A DNA stretch of 52,602 nt from Bacillus sp. SD075 (GCF_017355165.1 NZ_JADILK010000033.1:1-52602); one strand, 5' to 3'. Positions 18,114-27,135 are shown, counted from the stretch's first letter. The notes: generated from the sequence alone by a model not told the origin. Numbers and translations: made by a program.

Positions 18114-19169
18114 ATGGCGGCGGAAGCAGAACTATATGACGTAACTATTGTTGGCGGAGGACCTGCAGGGTTGTATACAGCCTTTTATAGTGGAATGCGA
18201 GATTTGAAAACAAAAATTATTGAGTATGGACCCAAGCTAGGGGGGAGAGTGCTCATTTATCCAGAAAAAATGATTTGGGATATTGGTGGTGTCACGCCTA
18301 TTCTAGGAGAACAATTAATTGCTCAGTTAGAAGAGCAAGCTAGAACCTTCGACCCGACGATTGTGTTGAATCAACAAGTCGTGGAATTAGAGAAATGGAA
18401 AGATGGAACATTTATTTTAACGACTGCTACAGGTGCGAAGCATTATTCAAAAACGGTTATCTTAGCGGTGGGGTACGGTGTATTAAAAATGCAAAAGCTA
18501 GAAATTGAAGGAGCAGACCGTTATGAGGTAACAAATTTACACTATACGGTACAAGAACGTGAGATATTTCTTAACAAGCATGTGCTGATTTCTGGTGGAG
18601 GAAATTCAGCGGTCGACTGGGCAAATGAATTGGAATCAATTGCTGCAAGTGTAACAGTCGTGCATAGACGCGATGACTTTGGCGGTCATGAGAAGAATGT
18701 CATTAAGATGAAAGAGTCTTCTGTGAATGTCCGTACACCGTATGAAGTCGTGCAGCTGCATGGAAATGGAGATACCATAGATCAGGTATCCATTTCTCAT
18801 ATGGAAACAGGCGAAGTTGAGAGAATGGATGTGGATGCAGTCATTGTCAATCATGGATTGAAATGTGATTACGGTTCATTAACTGAATGGGGATTGGAAA
18901 TGAAAGATGATGTAGCGGTTGTGAATGCAGAAAGGGAAACAAATATCCCTGGGGTTTATGGCGCAGGAGACTTCATTGATCACGAGAGCAAGGTCAGGCT
19001 GATCGCTGGCGCATTCACAGATGGGGTGCTTGCCTTGAATAGTGCTAAGTTACATATCGAGCCGGATGCACCGAAAGTGGCGTACGTTTCTTCCCATAAT
19101 ATACGGTTTAAGGAAAAAAACAAAAAGCTTGGGTTAGATGATGAAAATTATAGGGAGGTGAGTGGCTAA
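18114..19169 (+). CDS. Ferredoxin/flavodoxin-NADP reductase, YumC/YcgT type
   Basis: This 351-residue flavoprotein has the FAD motif [20 protein letters not shown], the NADPH-binding motif [19 protein letters not shown] around residue 165, and the C-terminal FAD contact [22 protein letters not shown]. It resembles thioredoxin reductase in fold but lacks the CxxC pair, as in the Bacillus ferredoxin-NADP reductases (YumC, YcgT). Located last in the iron operon, it may supply electrons for reductive release of iron from the siderophore. A second paralogue is encoded at 25947. Both keep the long C-terminal extension that covers the FAD in this class. Confidence 0.9.
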   Translation: MAAEAELYDVTIVGGGPAGLYTAFYSGMRDLKTKIIEYGPKLGGRVLIYPEKMIWDIGGVTPILGEQLIAQLEEQARTFDPTIVLNQQVVELEKWKDGTFILTTATGAKHYSKTVILAVGYGVLKMQKLEIEGADRYEVTNLHYTVQEREIFLNKHVLISGGGNSAVDWANELESIAASVTVVHRRDDFGGHEKNVIKMKESSVNVRTPYEVVQLHGNGDTIDQVSISHMETGEVERMDVDAVIVNHGLKCDYGSLTEWGLEMKDDVAVVNAERETNIPGVYGAGDFIDHESKVRLIAGAFTDGVLALNSAKLHIEPDAPKVAYVSSHNIRFKEKNKKLGLDDENYREVSG

Positions 19170-19174
19170 TAAGA

Positions 19175-19324
19175 ATGGAAACGGAAGTAGATAATATCTC
19201 CTATTCTCGCAAAGGTGGTCCTTGCTATTTAAGCTGGCAGTTGGACCAAAAAGGCATATATATCAATACGGCAGTATGTGGTCGGCATGGATGGGTTTCT
19301 GGAGAAAAGAATCACACTCTATGA
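19175..19324 (+). CDS. Small two-cysteine hypothetical protein after the reductase
   Basis: This 49-residue frame starts at ATG 19175, five bases after the reductase stop. It reads METEVDNIS, GGPCYLSWQLD, NTAVCGRHGWV. Two cysteines, aromatic residues and a CGRHG turn suggest a small metal- or cofactor-binding piece. Only a distant GGGAGGTG is present as a ribosome site, so translation could be coupled. I do not recognise it. It could instead be the remnant of a larger gene. Confidence 0.35.
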   Translation: METEVDNISYSRKGGPCYLSWQLDQKGIYINTAVCGRHGWVSGEKNHTL

Positions 19325-19353
19325 ACGACATCCAATGTAAGCAGTTACATGAC

Positions 19354-19398
19354 AAAAAAGACGGAAATGATACTAAAGGTATGATTTCCGTCTTTTTT
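19354..19398. terminator. Bidirectional terminator between iron island and DeoR gene
   Basis: AAAAAAGACGGAAATGATAC and GTATGATTTCCGTCTTTTTT pair with one mismatch, with A- and T-runs at the ends. It serves both convergent transcripts. Confidence 0.9.
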
Positions 19399-19405
19399 TA
19401 TGCTC

Positions 19406-20164
19406 TTAAGCAAGAATCAAATTTGTTTTTGTTTCGTTATACATATGGATGAAATCCTTGTGTAAAAGGTGGTCTGTGATAATGCAATCAATTTTTTCAA
19501 GTGGTGCAATCCCGATGGTCACGTCTTTCCCGAACTTTGTGCTGTCAGCGGCAACATAGACTTTTTGGGATAATTCAATGATTTTTTTTCGTGTGTTCGC
19601 TTCTTCCAAATTATAGTCGGATATGCCTTTTTCTATGGTTATGCCACTCGCACAAATGAATGCTTTCGTAATATTCAATTCACTAAGCTTGAATAAGTAA
19701 TCAAATGCAACAATGGATTGTTCATTTCTCCTTACTTTCCCCCCAATGATCAATATCTCGATATCGCTTTGAATGAGCTCATTTATAACAGGGATTGAAC
19801 TGGTTATCACGGTCAGTTTCTTTTTCTGTTTTATGTATTTAGCGATTTGATAGGTTGTCGAACCACTATCGATATAAATGCAATCACCATCGGCGATAAA
19901 CTCACTGCATTTTTGGGCGATGGTTTCCTTTTCTTCTAATTGACTGAACATCCGTTCATCTATCGTCGATTCTCCAAAATTCGATTGAACCAGCTTAACG
20001 CCACCATAGATCTTTTCTATTTTTCCTTGCCTTGAAAGCAGGTTAATATCCCTCCTGATGGTTTCGATGGAAACCCGCAGTTCTTCAGTGAGCTCGGGAA
20101 TCTTCATAACTTTTCTAATCGTTAATAACTCGATGATCTTCTTTTGCCTTTCAAGTGGAAACAT
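19406..20164 (-). CDS. DeoR-family transcriptional regulator of the 2-AEP operon
   Basis: The 252-residue protein has a DeoR N-terminal winged helix (ERQKKIIELL, VMKIPELTEELRVSIETIRRDINLLSRQGKI) and the DeoR C-terminal sensor domain related to ribose 5-phosphate isomerase (IYIDSGSTTYQIAKYI, VITSSIPVINELI, VYVAADSTKFG). Such regulators usually respond to phosphorylated sugars or similar small phosphates. It is transcribed away from the 2-AEP transport and degradation genes and shares their 130-230-base upstream region, so it is probably the local regulator. The ligand is not known. It could be a phosphonate or phosphonoacetaldehyde. Confidence 0.88.
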   Translation of the reverse strand: MFPLERQKKIIELLTIRKVMKIPELTEELRVSIETIRRDINLLSRQGKIEKIYGGVKLVQSNFGESTIDERMFSQLEEKETIAQKCSEFIADGDCIYIDSGSTTYQIAKYIKQKKKLTVITSSIPVINELIQSDIEILIIGGKVRRNEQSIVAFDYLFKLSELNITKAFICASGITIEKGISDYNLEEANTRKKIIELSQKVYVAADSTKFGKDVTIGIAPLEKIDCIITDHLLHKDFIHMYNETKTNLILA

Positions 20165-20268
20165 GGTTTCACCCGCCTATTCTTCGATCTCTTTCTTCCG
20201 GAAATTCAGTTTAAGTGTACTGTGTACCGCGAATATATTCAACAAGTAGATGATAAATATATCGGTAA

Positions 20269-20350
20269 TTAGTCAAAAGTTAGTAATGAGTTAGTAATGA
20301 AATGTTCAATATTTACAGAGTATTTACAAAAATCTCAACTTCGTTTTACA
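20269..20350 (+). promoter_or_regulatory. 11-bp phased TT-rich repeat array before the 2-AEP operon (Pho-box-like)
   Basis: Hexamers start at TTAGTC 20269, TTAGTA 20280, TTAGTA 20291, then TTTACA 20312, TTTACA 20323 and TTTACA 20345. The spacings are 11, 11, 21, 11 and 22 bases. GTTAGTAATGA is an exact 11-bp tandem duplication. The TTTACA units fit the B. subtilis PhoP repeat TT(A/C/T)A(C/T)A; the TTAGTA units are off-consensus and may instead bind the DeoR regulator. A TATACT -10 lies at 20360-20365 with no -35, as in activated promoters. Confidence 0.5.
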
Positions 20351-20392
20351 AATGGCTTTTATACTAAGGGTGTATTAAAGGAGGTGAACGGT

Positions 20393-21145
20393 TTGCTAAA
20401 ATTACAAAACATTAGCAAGCAATTCGATGGAAAATCAGTTTTGGATAATATAAATCTTGAAATTAAAACGGGGGAGATCGTTTCACTATTAGGACCAAGT
20501 GGAAGCGGAAAAACTACTTTATTACATATAATTTTGGGATTGACGGGTATCAATCATGGAAAAATCAGTTTCAATGATGCCGATTTGAGAAACGTGTCCA
20601 TGAAAGACCGGGGATTTAATATCGTTTTTCAGGATTACGCTCTTTTCCCTCATTTAAATGCCTATGAAAATATCGTTTATGGATTGAGGAACAGGAAGGG
20701 ATCCGTTTCCAAGGAAGAGCTGCAGGAATACATCGATTTCCTGGAACTAGCACCGCATTTGAAAAAAAGGATCAGCGAATTATCCGGGGGTCAGAAACAA
20801 AGGGTCTCGATCGCAAGGACTCTTGTAATGAAACCGAAGATCCTCTTGCTTGATGAGCCACTGAGTGCCTTGGATGGTGTAATCAAGGAATCGATAAAGG
20901 AACGCATCAAATCCATTGCCCGAGAATATAAGCTGACGACAATCATAGTGACACATGATCCGGAAGAGGCCTTGACGATGTCCGATAAAATTTTGATCAT
21001 TAATCAAGGAAATATTTCTCAATTTGGATCACCTCAAGAAATCATCAATCAGCCAGCCAATGATTTTGTTAAGGCATTCATTCTTAAACAACTGGAGATC
21101 AAGCGAGAAAATATTTATAACTTATTCGGTGAAAGGTATGCCTGA
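20393..21145 (+). CDS. ABC transporter ATPase for 2-aminoethylphosphonate uptake (PhnT-like)
   Basis: The start is TTG 20393, fixed by AAAGGAGGTGA just upstream, giving 250 residues. Motifs are Walker A GPSGSGKTT, Q-loop FQDYALFPH, signature LSGGQKQR, Walker B ILLLDEPLSALDG and the H-loop VTHDPEEAL, placing it in the spermidine/putrescine-iron-type importer ATPases. The protein lacks the long TOBE regulatory domain of MalK-like relatives. It overlaps the permease gene by eight bases. Together with phnW and phnX downstream this is most likely a 2-AEP importer of the PhnSTUV group. Confidence 0.85.
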   Translation: MLKLQNISKQFDGKSVLDNINLEIKTGEIVSLLGPSGSGKTTLLHIILGLTGINHGKISFNDADLRNVSMKDRGFNIVFQDYALFPHLNAYENIVYGLRNRKGSVSKEELQEYIDFLELAPHLKKRISELSGGQKQRVSIARTLVMKPKILLLDEPLSALDGVIKESIKERIKSIAREYKLTTIIVTHDPEEALTMSDKILIINQGNISQFGSPQEIINQPANDFVKAFILKQLEIKRENIYNLFGERYA

Positions 21146-22754
21146 TGTAAAACCGGCAATGAGAGTCATTTATATACCTATCTTACTGCTGTTTGCCGCT
21201 TTTCTTTTCTTGCCGCTTGGCATATTGTTCGTCCGTTCTTTTGAAACGGCTGATGGAATTAACCTCTCGAATTATCTAACGGTCCTTTCCAATGCAGAGC
21301 TGATGCATTCATTTGGAAACAGCGTGAAAATCTCAGGGCTCACAGCCGTCATTACAACCGTTTTGGCCTTTTTCCTGGCCTATTCCATCCATTGCACCCG
21401 ATTATACAGGCCGTTAAAAGGTGTAATTAAAACAGGGATCCTTATTCCGATGCTGCTTCCGACAATCACTTTCGGGTTTGCGATCATCTACTCTTTCGGC
21501 AATCAGGGTATCATCACCAAGATTTTTGGAAGGAATCTATTCGATATATACGGATTTAATGGATTATTGGTAGGTTATGTGATTTATACATTGCCATCAG
21601 CTTTTCTTCTCATCAATAATTCCTTCAAGTACATGGATAAAAAGTTCATCATCGTTTCGAAATTAATGGGGGACGGAATGATAAGAAGTTTCATGAATAC
21701 GATCATACGGCCATTGTCGGGAACTTTGGGAGGAGCCTTTATACTTTCCTTCATCTTGAGCTTCACCGATTTTGGGATACCGGCTTCAGTCGGCGGGACC
21801 TATTCCGTTGTTGCGACGCAACTGTATCAAGTCATGCTGGGTTCAATCCCTGATTTCAATAATGGTGCAGTGATTGCCATTCTCATGCTCATTCCGGTAG
21901 TATTCAGTGTTTTCCTATTAAACTATCTGGAGAAACTTAACTTTCATTATGAGAAGTTCAGCGATATCGAAATGGCTCAGCACAAAGGGAGGGATATATG
22001 TTTTGGGGGTATCTCGATGCTGGTCTTAATGGGGATGTTTTCTGTATTTGCGGTCATGTTCATTGCACCATTTTTAACTAGTTTCCCATATGATCTCTCG
22101 TTCACCTTTAAGTACTTTATCGACACATTCCAATCGAGCGATTTAACGGCAGTCTATAAAAACTCCTTATTTGTTGCCTTAATGACGGCTGTACTTGGAA
22201 CGCTCATTGCCTTTAGCGCAGCAGTTTTGAATGTCCGAACGCCCCTTAGGGGGAAATCGTCAATGGATATCATTTCGATGTTGACGAATACAGTACCGGG
22301 AATGGTGTTGGGTTTATCGTATTTGCTGCTTTTCAACGGCAGCAGCTGGAAAGGGTCCTTTGCCATCATCATTTTATGTAACATGGTCCACTTCTTTACG
22401 ACACCCTATTTAATGGCGAAAAACTCTTTATCCAAAATGAACCCGGCATGGGAAACCACCGGAAATCTATTGGGGGATAGCTGGATCAGGACAATCTATC
22501 GGGTCATCCTGCCTAACTCGGCATCTACGGTGATCGAGATGTTCAGTTATTATTTCATCAATAGTATGGTGACGATCAGCGGTATCATCTTTTTGGTCAC
22601 GGCCCAAACCACATTGGTGGCAAGTAAAATAAAAGAGCTTCAGCATTTTGCCAAATTCAATGAAATATTCATCCTGTCTTTACTTATCTTTTTTACAAAT
22701 CTAGTCGTGAAGCTGCTTTGTGATCATTATCAAAAAAGGCAATTCAAACATTAA
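21138..22754 (+). CDS. Two-domain ABC permease for 2-aminoethylphosphonate (PhnU-PhnV fused)
   Basis: The ATG at 21138 (after GAAAGG) gives 538 residues. The protein holds two tandem importer permease domains, each with about six membrane segments and an EAA-type loop (FIIVSKLMGDGMIRSFMNTIIRPLSG near residue 170; WETTGNLLGDSWIRTIYRVILPNSA near residue 440). Such fused permeases are found in Fe(III)-type importers (FbpB, AfuB). In the Salmonella 2-AEP system the two halves are separate PhnU and PhnV. Its position between the ATPase and binding protein, ahead of phnWX, makes 2-AEP the likely cargo. Confidence 0.87.
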   Translation: MPDVKPAMRVIYIPILLLFAAFLFLPLGILFVRSFETADGINLSNYLTVLSNAELMHSFGNSVKISGLTAVITTVLAFFLAYSIHCTRLYRPLKGVIKTGILIPMLLPTITFGFAIIYSFGNQGIITKIFGRNLFDIYGFNGLLVGYVIYTLPSAFLLINNSFKYMDKKFIIVSKLMGDGMIRSFMNTIIRPLSGTLGGAFILSFILSFTDFGIPASVGGTYSVVATQLYQVMLGSIPDFNNGAVIAILMLIPVVFSVFLLNYLEKLNFHYEKFSDIEMAQHKGRDICFGGISMLVLMGMFSVFAVMFIAPFLTSFPYDLSFTFKYFIDTFQSSDLTAVYKNSLFVALMTAVLGTLIAFSAAVLNVRTPLRGKSSMDIISMLTNTVPGMVLGLSYLLLFNGSSWKGSFAIIILCNMVHFFTTPYLMAKNSLSKMNPAWETTGNLLGDSWIRTIYRVILPNSASTVIEMFSYYFINSMVTISGIIFLVTAQTTLVASKIKELQHFAKFNEIFILSLLIFFTNLVVKLLCDHYQKRQFKH

Positions 22755-22767
22755 TGAGGGGGATATT

Positions 22768-23760
22768 ATGTTTAAGACGATGAAGTTAGCCTTACTGTCT
22801 CTAGTTGCTTTAAGTGTGGTATTTGTATTGGTGGGCCGTAACAGCGGCAAAGCGGATGAAGAAAAGGTGGTCATTTATACGAATGGCGATGAAGAAGCCA
22901 CAGCAGCAATGGAGACTTCCCTGAAAGATGCCGGATACGAAGGGAAATATATCCTCCAATCATTAGGCACGTCTGAATTAGGGGGGAAACTGCTGGCAGA
23001 AGGCGGTGAAATTGAGGCTGGTGTCGTGACGATGAGTTCCTATTTCATCGGAAGTGCACAGGATCGGCACTCGATGTTCAAGGACCTGACATTCAGTACA
23101 AACGGATTGGAACAACACCCAGCCTATTATACGCCGATTTTGGCAAATACCGGTGCCGTTTTTGTGAATACGGAAGTGCTCAAACAAAAAGGACTGCCGA
23201 TGCCGGCCTCGATTAAGGACTTAACAAAGCCGGAATTTAAAGGGTTCGTTTCAATTCCTAATATTCTGGACTCTTCAACAGGGTGGCTGTTAGTTCAAGC
23301 GATTATCAGTCAATACGGTGACGCGGAAGGGAAAAAGGTTCTCCATGATTTAATAGCAAATAGCGGTCCGCACCTTGAGAGCTCAGGTTCAGGTCCAATC
23401 AATAAAGTGCAAGCAGGGGAAGTGGCTGCCGGTTTTGGTTTACGCTATCAAGCCGTGATGGCTAAAGAGTCGGGCTTACCGATAAAGTTTGTCGATCCGA
23501 CTGAAGGGAATTTCTCCTACACGGAATCTGTCGCTGTCGTGAAAAAAGATAATGAAGCTAAAACAAGTTTAGCGATGAAAATGGCAGAAGTGATCAGTAA
23601 AGATGCTAGAGAAGAACTGTTGGAACATTATCCGGTCGCACTTTATGAAGGTGAAAAGGTAAAGGAAAAGAACAAACCGGCCCACCCTATGAAATTCAAG
23701 CAGCCATTAACGGTCGAATTATTAAAACAGCATCAAGAGTTCTTTAAATCAGCACAATGA
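22768..23760 (+). CDS. 2-AEP ABC transporter substrate-binding protein (PhnS-like) with a broken lipobox
   Basis: The ATG at 22768 behind GAGGGGG gives 330 residues. The mature domain is a type-2 periplasmic-binding fold of the Fe/spermidine/2-AEP cluster (VVIYTNGDEEATAAMETSLKD, TSELGGKLLAEGGEIEAGVV, ILANTGAVFVNTEVL, GAVFVN, KPEFKGFVSIPN). The signal peptide ends VFVLVGRNSGKADE: an arginine (CGT, 22837-22839) stands where the lipid-modified cysteine should be. A single TGT-to-CGT change explains it. The protein may therefore be secreted or stay as a membrane-anchored precursor rather than a lipoprotein. Confidence 0.85.
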   Translation: MFKTMKLALLSLVALSVVFVLVGRNSGKADEEKVVIYTNGDEEATAAMETSLKDAGYEGKYILQSLGTSELGGKLLAEGGEIEAGVVTMSSYFIGSAQDRHSMFKDLTFSTNGLEQHPAYYTPILANTGAVFVNTEVLKQKGLPMPASIKDLTKPEFKGFVSIPNILDSSTGWLLVQAIISQYGDAEGKKVLHDLIANSGPHLESSGSGPINKVQAGEVAAGFGLRYQAVMAKESGLPIKFVDPTEGNFSYTESVAVVKKDNEAKTSLAMKMAEVISKDAREELLEHYPVALYEGEKVKEKNKPAHPMKFKQPLTVELLKQHQEFFKSAQ

Positions 23761-23785
23761 TAAATACAGTGAGGAGTGAAGGAAA

Positions 23786-24880
23786 ATGAATACCTATAAA
23801 CTTTTAACGCCAGGACCGCTGACCACTACAAGTACGGTGAAACAGGAAATGCTTGTCGACCGCTGTACGTGGGAAAATGATTATAAGGAAATCACCCAGA
23901 AAATCAGATCCCAGCTACTTGAATTGGCATATGCTGCAAACGGTGAGTATACAGCTGTACTTATGCAGGGAAGCGGTTCGTTTGTTGTAGAATCTGTGCT
24001 GACGACAGCACTTTCAAAATCCGATAAAGTGCTGATCATAACGAATGGCGCATATGGGAAACGGATTGTGAAAATGGCGGAGTGCATCGGATTGAGTCAT
24101 GTGGAATATGGCGTTGAGTACAATGAAATTCCACAGGAAGCTGAAATCCGGAATATTTTACTGGATGATAGTGACATCACACATATTGCAATGGTTCATT
24201 GTGAAACGACGACAGGGATTTTAAATCCGATAGAAATAGTTTCGAAGATATCAAAGGAACAAGGGAAAACCTTGATCATTGATGCGATGAGCAGCTTTGG
24301 CGGAGTTGAAATGAATGTGCCTGAACTCGGAATCGATTATTTGATCAGCAGTGCAAATAAATGCATTCAAGGAATCCCTGGTTTTGGTTTTGTTCTTGCA
24401 AAGATTGAGAAATTATTGGCTTGTGAAGGCAATGCCCGCAGTTTGTCACTGGATTTATATGATCAGTGGAAAGAGATGGACAAGGATGGGAAATGGCGAT
24501 TCACATCTCCAACACATGTAGTGGCCGCGTTTGCTAAAGCGTTGGAAGAATTAACGGAAGAAGGCGGCATTCCAGCCAGATCCGCCCGCTATAAAAATAA
24601 TAATGATAGGCTGAGGGAGCTGATGGGTAAATTGGGCATTCGTACATATATCTCACCTGATAAACAATCGCCTATCATTACTACATTCCTTTTTCCTACT
24701 GAAACCTTTGATTTTGTGGAATTCTACAATTTTATCAAAGAGAGGGGTTACGTCATATACCCCGGAAAGCTTACAGACATAGATACATTCCGTATCGGAA
24801 ATATTGGCGAAATCCATGAAGAGGATATCGAGGAACTTGGTAAGATCGCAGAAAAATATATGAAAGTGGTGACAGTATGA
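23786..24880 (+). CDS. phnW: 2-aminoethylphosphonate-pyruvate transaminase
   Basis: This 364-residue class V PLP aminotransferase transfers the amino group of 2-AEP to pyruvate, giving phosphonoacetaldehyde and alanine. It opens with the PhnW signature LLTPGPLTTTSTVKQ, has QGSGSFVVES (cofactor phosphate region), the Asp of IDAMSSFGG and the PLP lysine Lys192 in SSANKCIQG. Length is normal. AGGAG precedes the ATG, and the stop overlaps the phnX start in ATGA. Confidence 0.96.
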   Translation: MNTYKLLTPGPLTTTSTVKQEMLVDRCTWENDYKEITQKIRSQLLELAYAANGEYTAVLMQGSGSFVVESVLTTALSKSDKVLIITNGAYGKRIVKMAECIGLSHVEYGVEYNEIPQEAEIRNILLDDSDITHIAMVHCETTTGILNPIEIVSKISKEQGKTLIIDAMSSFGGVEMNVPELGIDYLISSANKCIQGIPGFGFVLAKIEKLLACEGNARSLSLDLYDQWKEMDKDGKWRFTSPTHVVAAFAKALEELTEEGGIPARSARYKNNNDRLRELMGKLGIRTYISPDKQSPIITTFLFPTETFDFVEFYNFIKERGYVIYPGKLTDIDTFRIGNIGEIHEEDIEELGKIAEKYMKVVTV

Positions 24881-25692
24881 ATAAGGTAGAGGGAATCATT
24901 TTGGATTGGGCTGGAACGGCTGTGGATTTTGGATGTTTTGCGCCAGTGAATGTTTTTGTGGATATTTTTAAGAATGCTGGAGTGGAAGTGACGATGGAAG
25001 AAGCCAGGGCTCCGATGGGCATGCTGAAAATCGACCATATTCGTGCGATGCTGACCATGCCAAGGATATCTTCAATATGGGAAGAACAATACGGAAGGCC
25101 ATTCAATGAGGGAGACGTTGAAAAACTATATGCTGAATTCGAACCGGCACTAATGATGTCATTGGCGGATTATACAGATCCCATTCCAGGGGTTATCGAG
25201 ACGGTGAAAGCATTAAGAAATCGCGGCCTGAAGATTGGGTCGACAACGGGATATACGGATACAATGATGGGGGTCGTCGTGGCAAATGCTTTGAAAAAAG
25301 GGTATCGGCCGGATTTCCATGTAACCCCGGATGCAACCAACTCGTTTGGAAGACCTTATCCATACATGATATATCGGAATATGGAAGAATTGAAGTTGAC
25401 CGCAGCATGGAAGGTAGTGAAGGTAGGAGATACCATTTCCGATATGCAAGAGGGAGTGAATGCTGGGGTATGGTCGGTCGGAATCATTGTCGGAAGCTCC
25501 GAGATGGGATTGAGTTTGGATGAGTATACAAGTTTACCAGAACGAGATAAACAAAATCTCATCACTAAAACGGCAGAAACCTTTATGGAAAACGGAGCAG
25601 ACTTTACCATCAGAACGATGGAGGATTTACCTGAACTCATAGACCGCATCAACCTTCTTATAGCAGAAGGGAAAAGACCTCGTTCAAGCTAA
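24877..25692 (+). CDS. phnX: Phosphonoacetaldehyde hydrolase
   Basis: The 271-residue HAD-superfamily enzyme cleaves phosphonoacetaldehyde to acetaldehyde and phosphate. The nucleophile Asp10 lies in IILDWAGTAVDFGC and the Schiff-base lysine Lys51 in APMGMLKIDHIR, both at the spacing of the B. cereus enzyme. Later HAD motifs (STTGYTDTMM; KVGDTISDMQEGVNAG) are present. It overlaps phnW by four bases and is followed by a strong terminator, so it closes the operon. Confidence 0.97.
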   Translation: MNKVEGIILDWAGTAVDFGCFAPVNVFVDIFKNAGVEVTMEEARAPMGMLKIDHIRAMLTMPRISSIWEEQYGRPFNEGDVEKLYAEFEPALMMSLADYTDPIPGVIETVKALRNRGLKIGSTTGYTDTMMGVVVANALKKGYRPDFHVTPDATNSFGRPYPYMIYRNMEELKLTAAWKVVKVGDTISDMQEGVNAGVWSVGIIVGSSEMGLSLDEYTSLPERDKQNLITKTAETFMENGADFTIRTMEDLPELIDRINLLIAEGKRPRSS

Positions 25693-25704
25693 CATTCAGT
25701 GTGA

Positions 25705-25761
25705 AAAAAAGTGCAGCAACTTTTGTCCTTGAGTGGGGATGAAGGATTGCTGCACTTTTTT
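25705..25761 (+). terminator. Terminator of the 2-AEP operon
   Basis: AAAAAAGTGCAGCAA and TTGCTGCACTTTTTT pair perfectly around a ~27-base loop and end in a T-run. Confidence 0.85.
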
Positions 25762-25900
25762 CGTTTGCCACTTCTCTGAACAACCTTACATTCGCTTTTC
25801 CAACTCATTCATACTGCATAATAAATCGTATTTTTTGAAAAAAACTGAGTTATTTAACGGCTGCTTATTGTAAAAAATGAAAAAAGAGTGTACCATTAAA

Positions 25901-25915
25901 TGAGAATGATAATCA
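25901..25915. promoter_or_regulatory. Fur box before the second ferredoxin-NADP reductase
   Basis: TGAGAATGATAATCA matches 12 of 14 positions of the Fur 7-1-7 consensus and lies 32 bases upstream of the start codon, where Fur would block transcription in iron-replete cells. Confidence 0.75.
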
Positions 25916-25946
25916 ATCACACTTGATTACCGGGGAGTGGACGTAA

Positions 25947-27011
25947 ATGGAGCAGCAAGATTTATTTGATGTAACGGTTATTGGGGGAGGGCCAGCAGGC
26001 CTTTACTCCACTTTTTATAGCGGACTTAGAGAAATGAAAGTGAAACTGATTGAATACCAGCCACGGCTAGGCGGGAAAATTCATGTCTATCCAGAGAAAA
26101 TGATTTGGGATGTAGGAGGGCTGACACCCACTACCGGGGAAAAATTAATTGAGCAGCTAGTGGAGCAAGGTTTAACATTCAATCCAACAGTCGTCCTGAA
26201 TGAAAAAGTGGAATCAATCACACGTAATGAAGAAGGTATCTTCGTTTTACATACCGCTTCAGGGCAAATGCACTTTTCCAAAACGATCATTGTCGCGGTT
26301 GGCGGCGGAATTCTGAATCCGCAAAAGTTGGAAATTGACGGGGCTGAAAGGTTTGAAGTCTCCAATTTAAACTATACTGTTAAGTCTTTCAATCGTTTCA
26401 AGGATAAGACGGTGATCATTTCAGGCGGCGGGAATTCTGCCATAGACTGGGCAAATGAATTGGAGCCCATCGCCAAAAAGGTGTATCTGACTTACAGGAA
26501 AGATAGTTTGGCAGGTCATGAATCACAAGCAAGGCAATTGATGGAAAGCTCTGCTGTTTGTTTCTTGAATACGACGATTACAAAACTGATCGCCTGCGCT
26601 GATCATGAATCAATCGAACATGTTGAACTGACGAATCATGCAACGGGAGAGGTTTCGTACTTGCCGATCGATGAAGTCATCATCAATCATGGTTATGAGC
26701 GTGATACTTCGCTGCTTCGAAATAGTAAAGTGGATATTGCCATAGCCGACAATTATTATATTGAAGGTACTCCTTCAAGTGAATCCTCGATGGATGGAAT
26801 ATACGCTGCCGGCGATATCTTAAAGCATGAAGGTAAATTGAACCTGATAGCAGGTACTTTTCAAGATGCAGCAAATGCCGTAAACAAGGCAAAGCAATAT
26901 ATCCAGCCTGACGCTCACGGAGTCGGAATGGTTTCTTCCCATAATGAAATCTTTAAAAAGCGCAACAGGGAATTGATCAAGGAAATGATGAAACCGGCTG
27001 GGGTACTTTAA
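25947..27011 (+). CDS. Ferredoxin/flavodoxin-NADP reductase paralogue under Fur control
   Basis: The 354-residue protein is a close paralogue of the reductase at 18114: [20 protein letters not shown] at the FAD site, [19 protein letters not shown] at the NADPH site, and GIYAAGDILKHEGKLNLIAGTF at the second FAD site. It lacks a redox CxxC pair. The gene is monocistronic, with GGGGAG before the ATG. The Fur box suggests that it works in iron starvation, probably reducing ferredoxin or flavodoxin, or a ferric siderophore reductase. Two iron-linked reductases of this kind in one window is notable. Confidence 0.9.
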   Translation: MEQQDLFDVTVIGGGPAGLYSTFYSGLREMKVKLIEYQPRLGGKIHVYPEKMIWDVGGLTPTTGEKLIEQLVEQGLTFNPTVVLNEKVESITRNEEGIFVLHTASGQMHFSKTIIVAVGGGILNPQKLEIDGAERFEVSNLNYTVKSFNRFKDKTVIISGGGNSAIDWANELEPIAKKVYLTYRKDSLAGHESQARQLMESSAVCFLNTTITKLIACADHESIEHVELTNHATGEVSYLPIDEVIINHGYERDTSLLRNSKVDIAIADNYYIEGTPSSESSMDGIYAAGDILKHEGKLNLIAGTFQDAANAVNKAKQYIQPDAHGVGMVSSHNEIFKKRNRELIKEMMKPAGVL

Positions 27012-27065
27012 TGGAAACGGAAAGCAGGTTCGAAATGTCTCACCCTGAACCATGTTGAATCCCAT

Positions 27066-27135
27066 TGGATTAAAGAAATTTGCGACGATTCTGCCGTCTT
27101 AATCAACTGGAATGTTTTTTAGAAAAAACGCTAGG
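27066..27135 (+). repeat. Internally deleted copy of a Bacillus intergenic repeat
   Basis: GGATTAAAGAAA at the left and ATCAACTGGAATGTT, then TTTTAGA and AAAACG at the right, match the ends of the fuller copy at 33567-33718. The middle of the element is missing. CCTGAACCAT flanks both copies. Confidence 0.6.

Noticed and set aside
18114..19169. Thioredoxin reductase
   Set aside because: The fold motifs match, but the redox CxxC pair is missing and the long C-terminus fits ferredoxin-NADP reductases.
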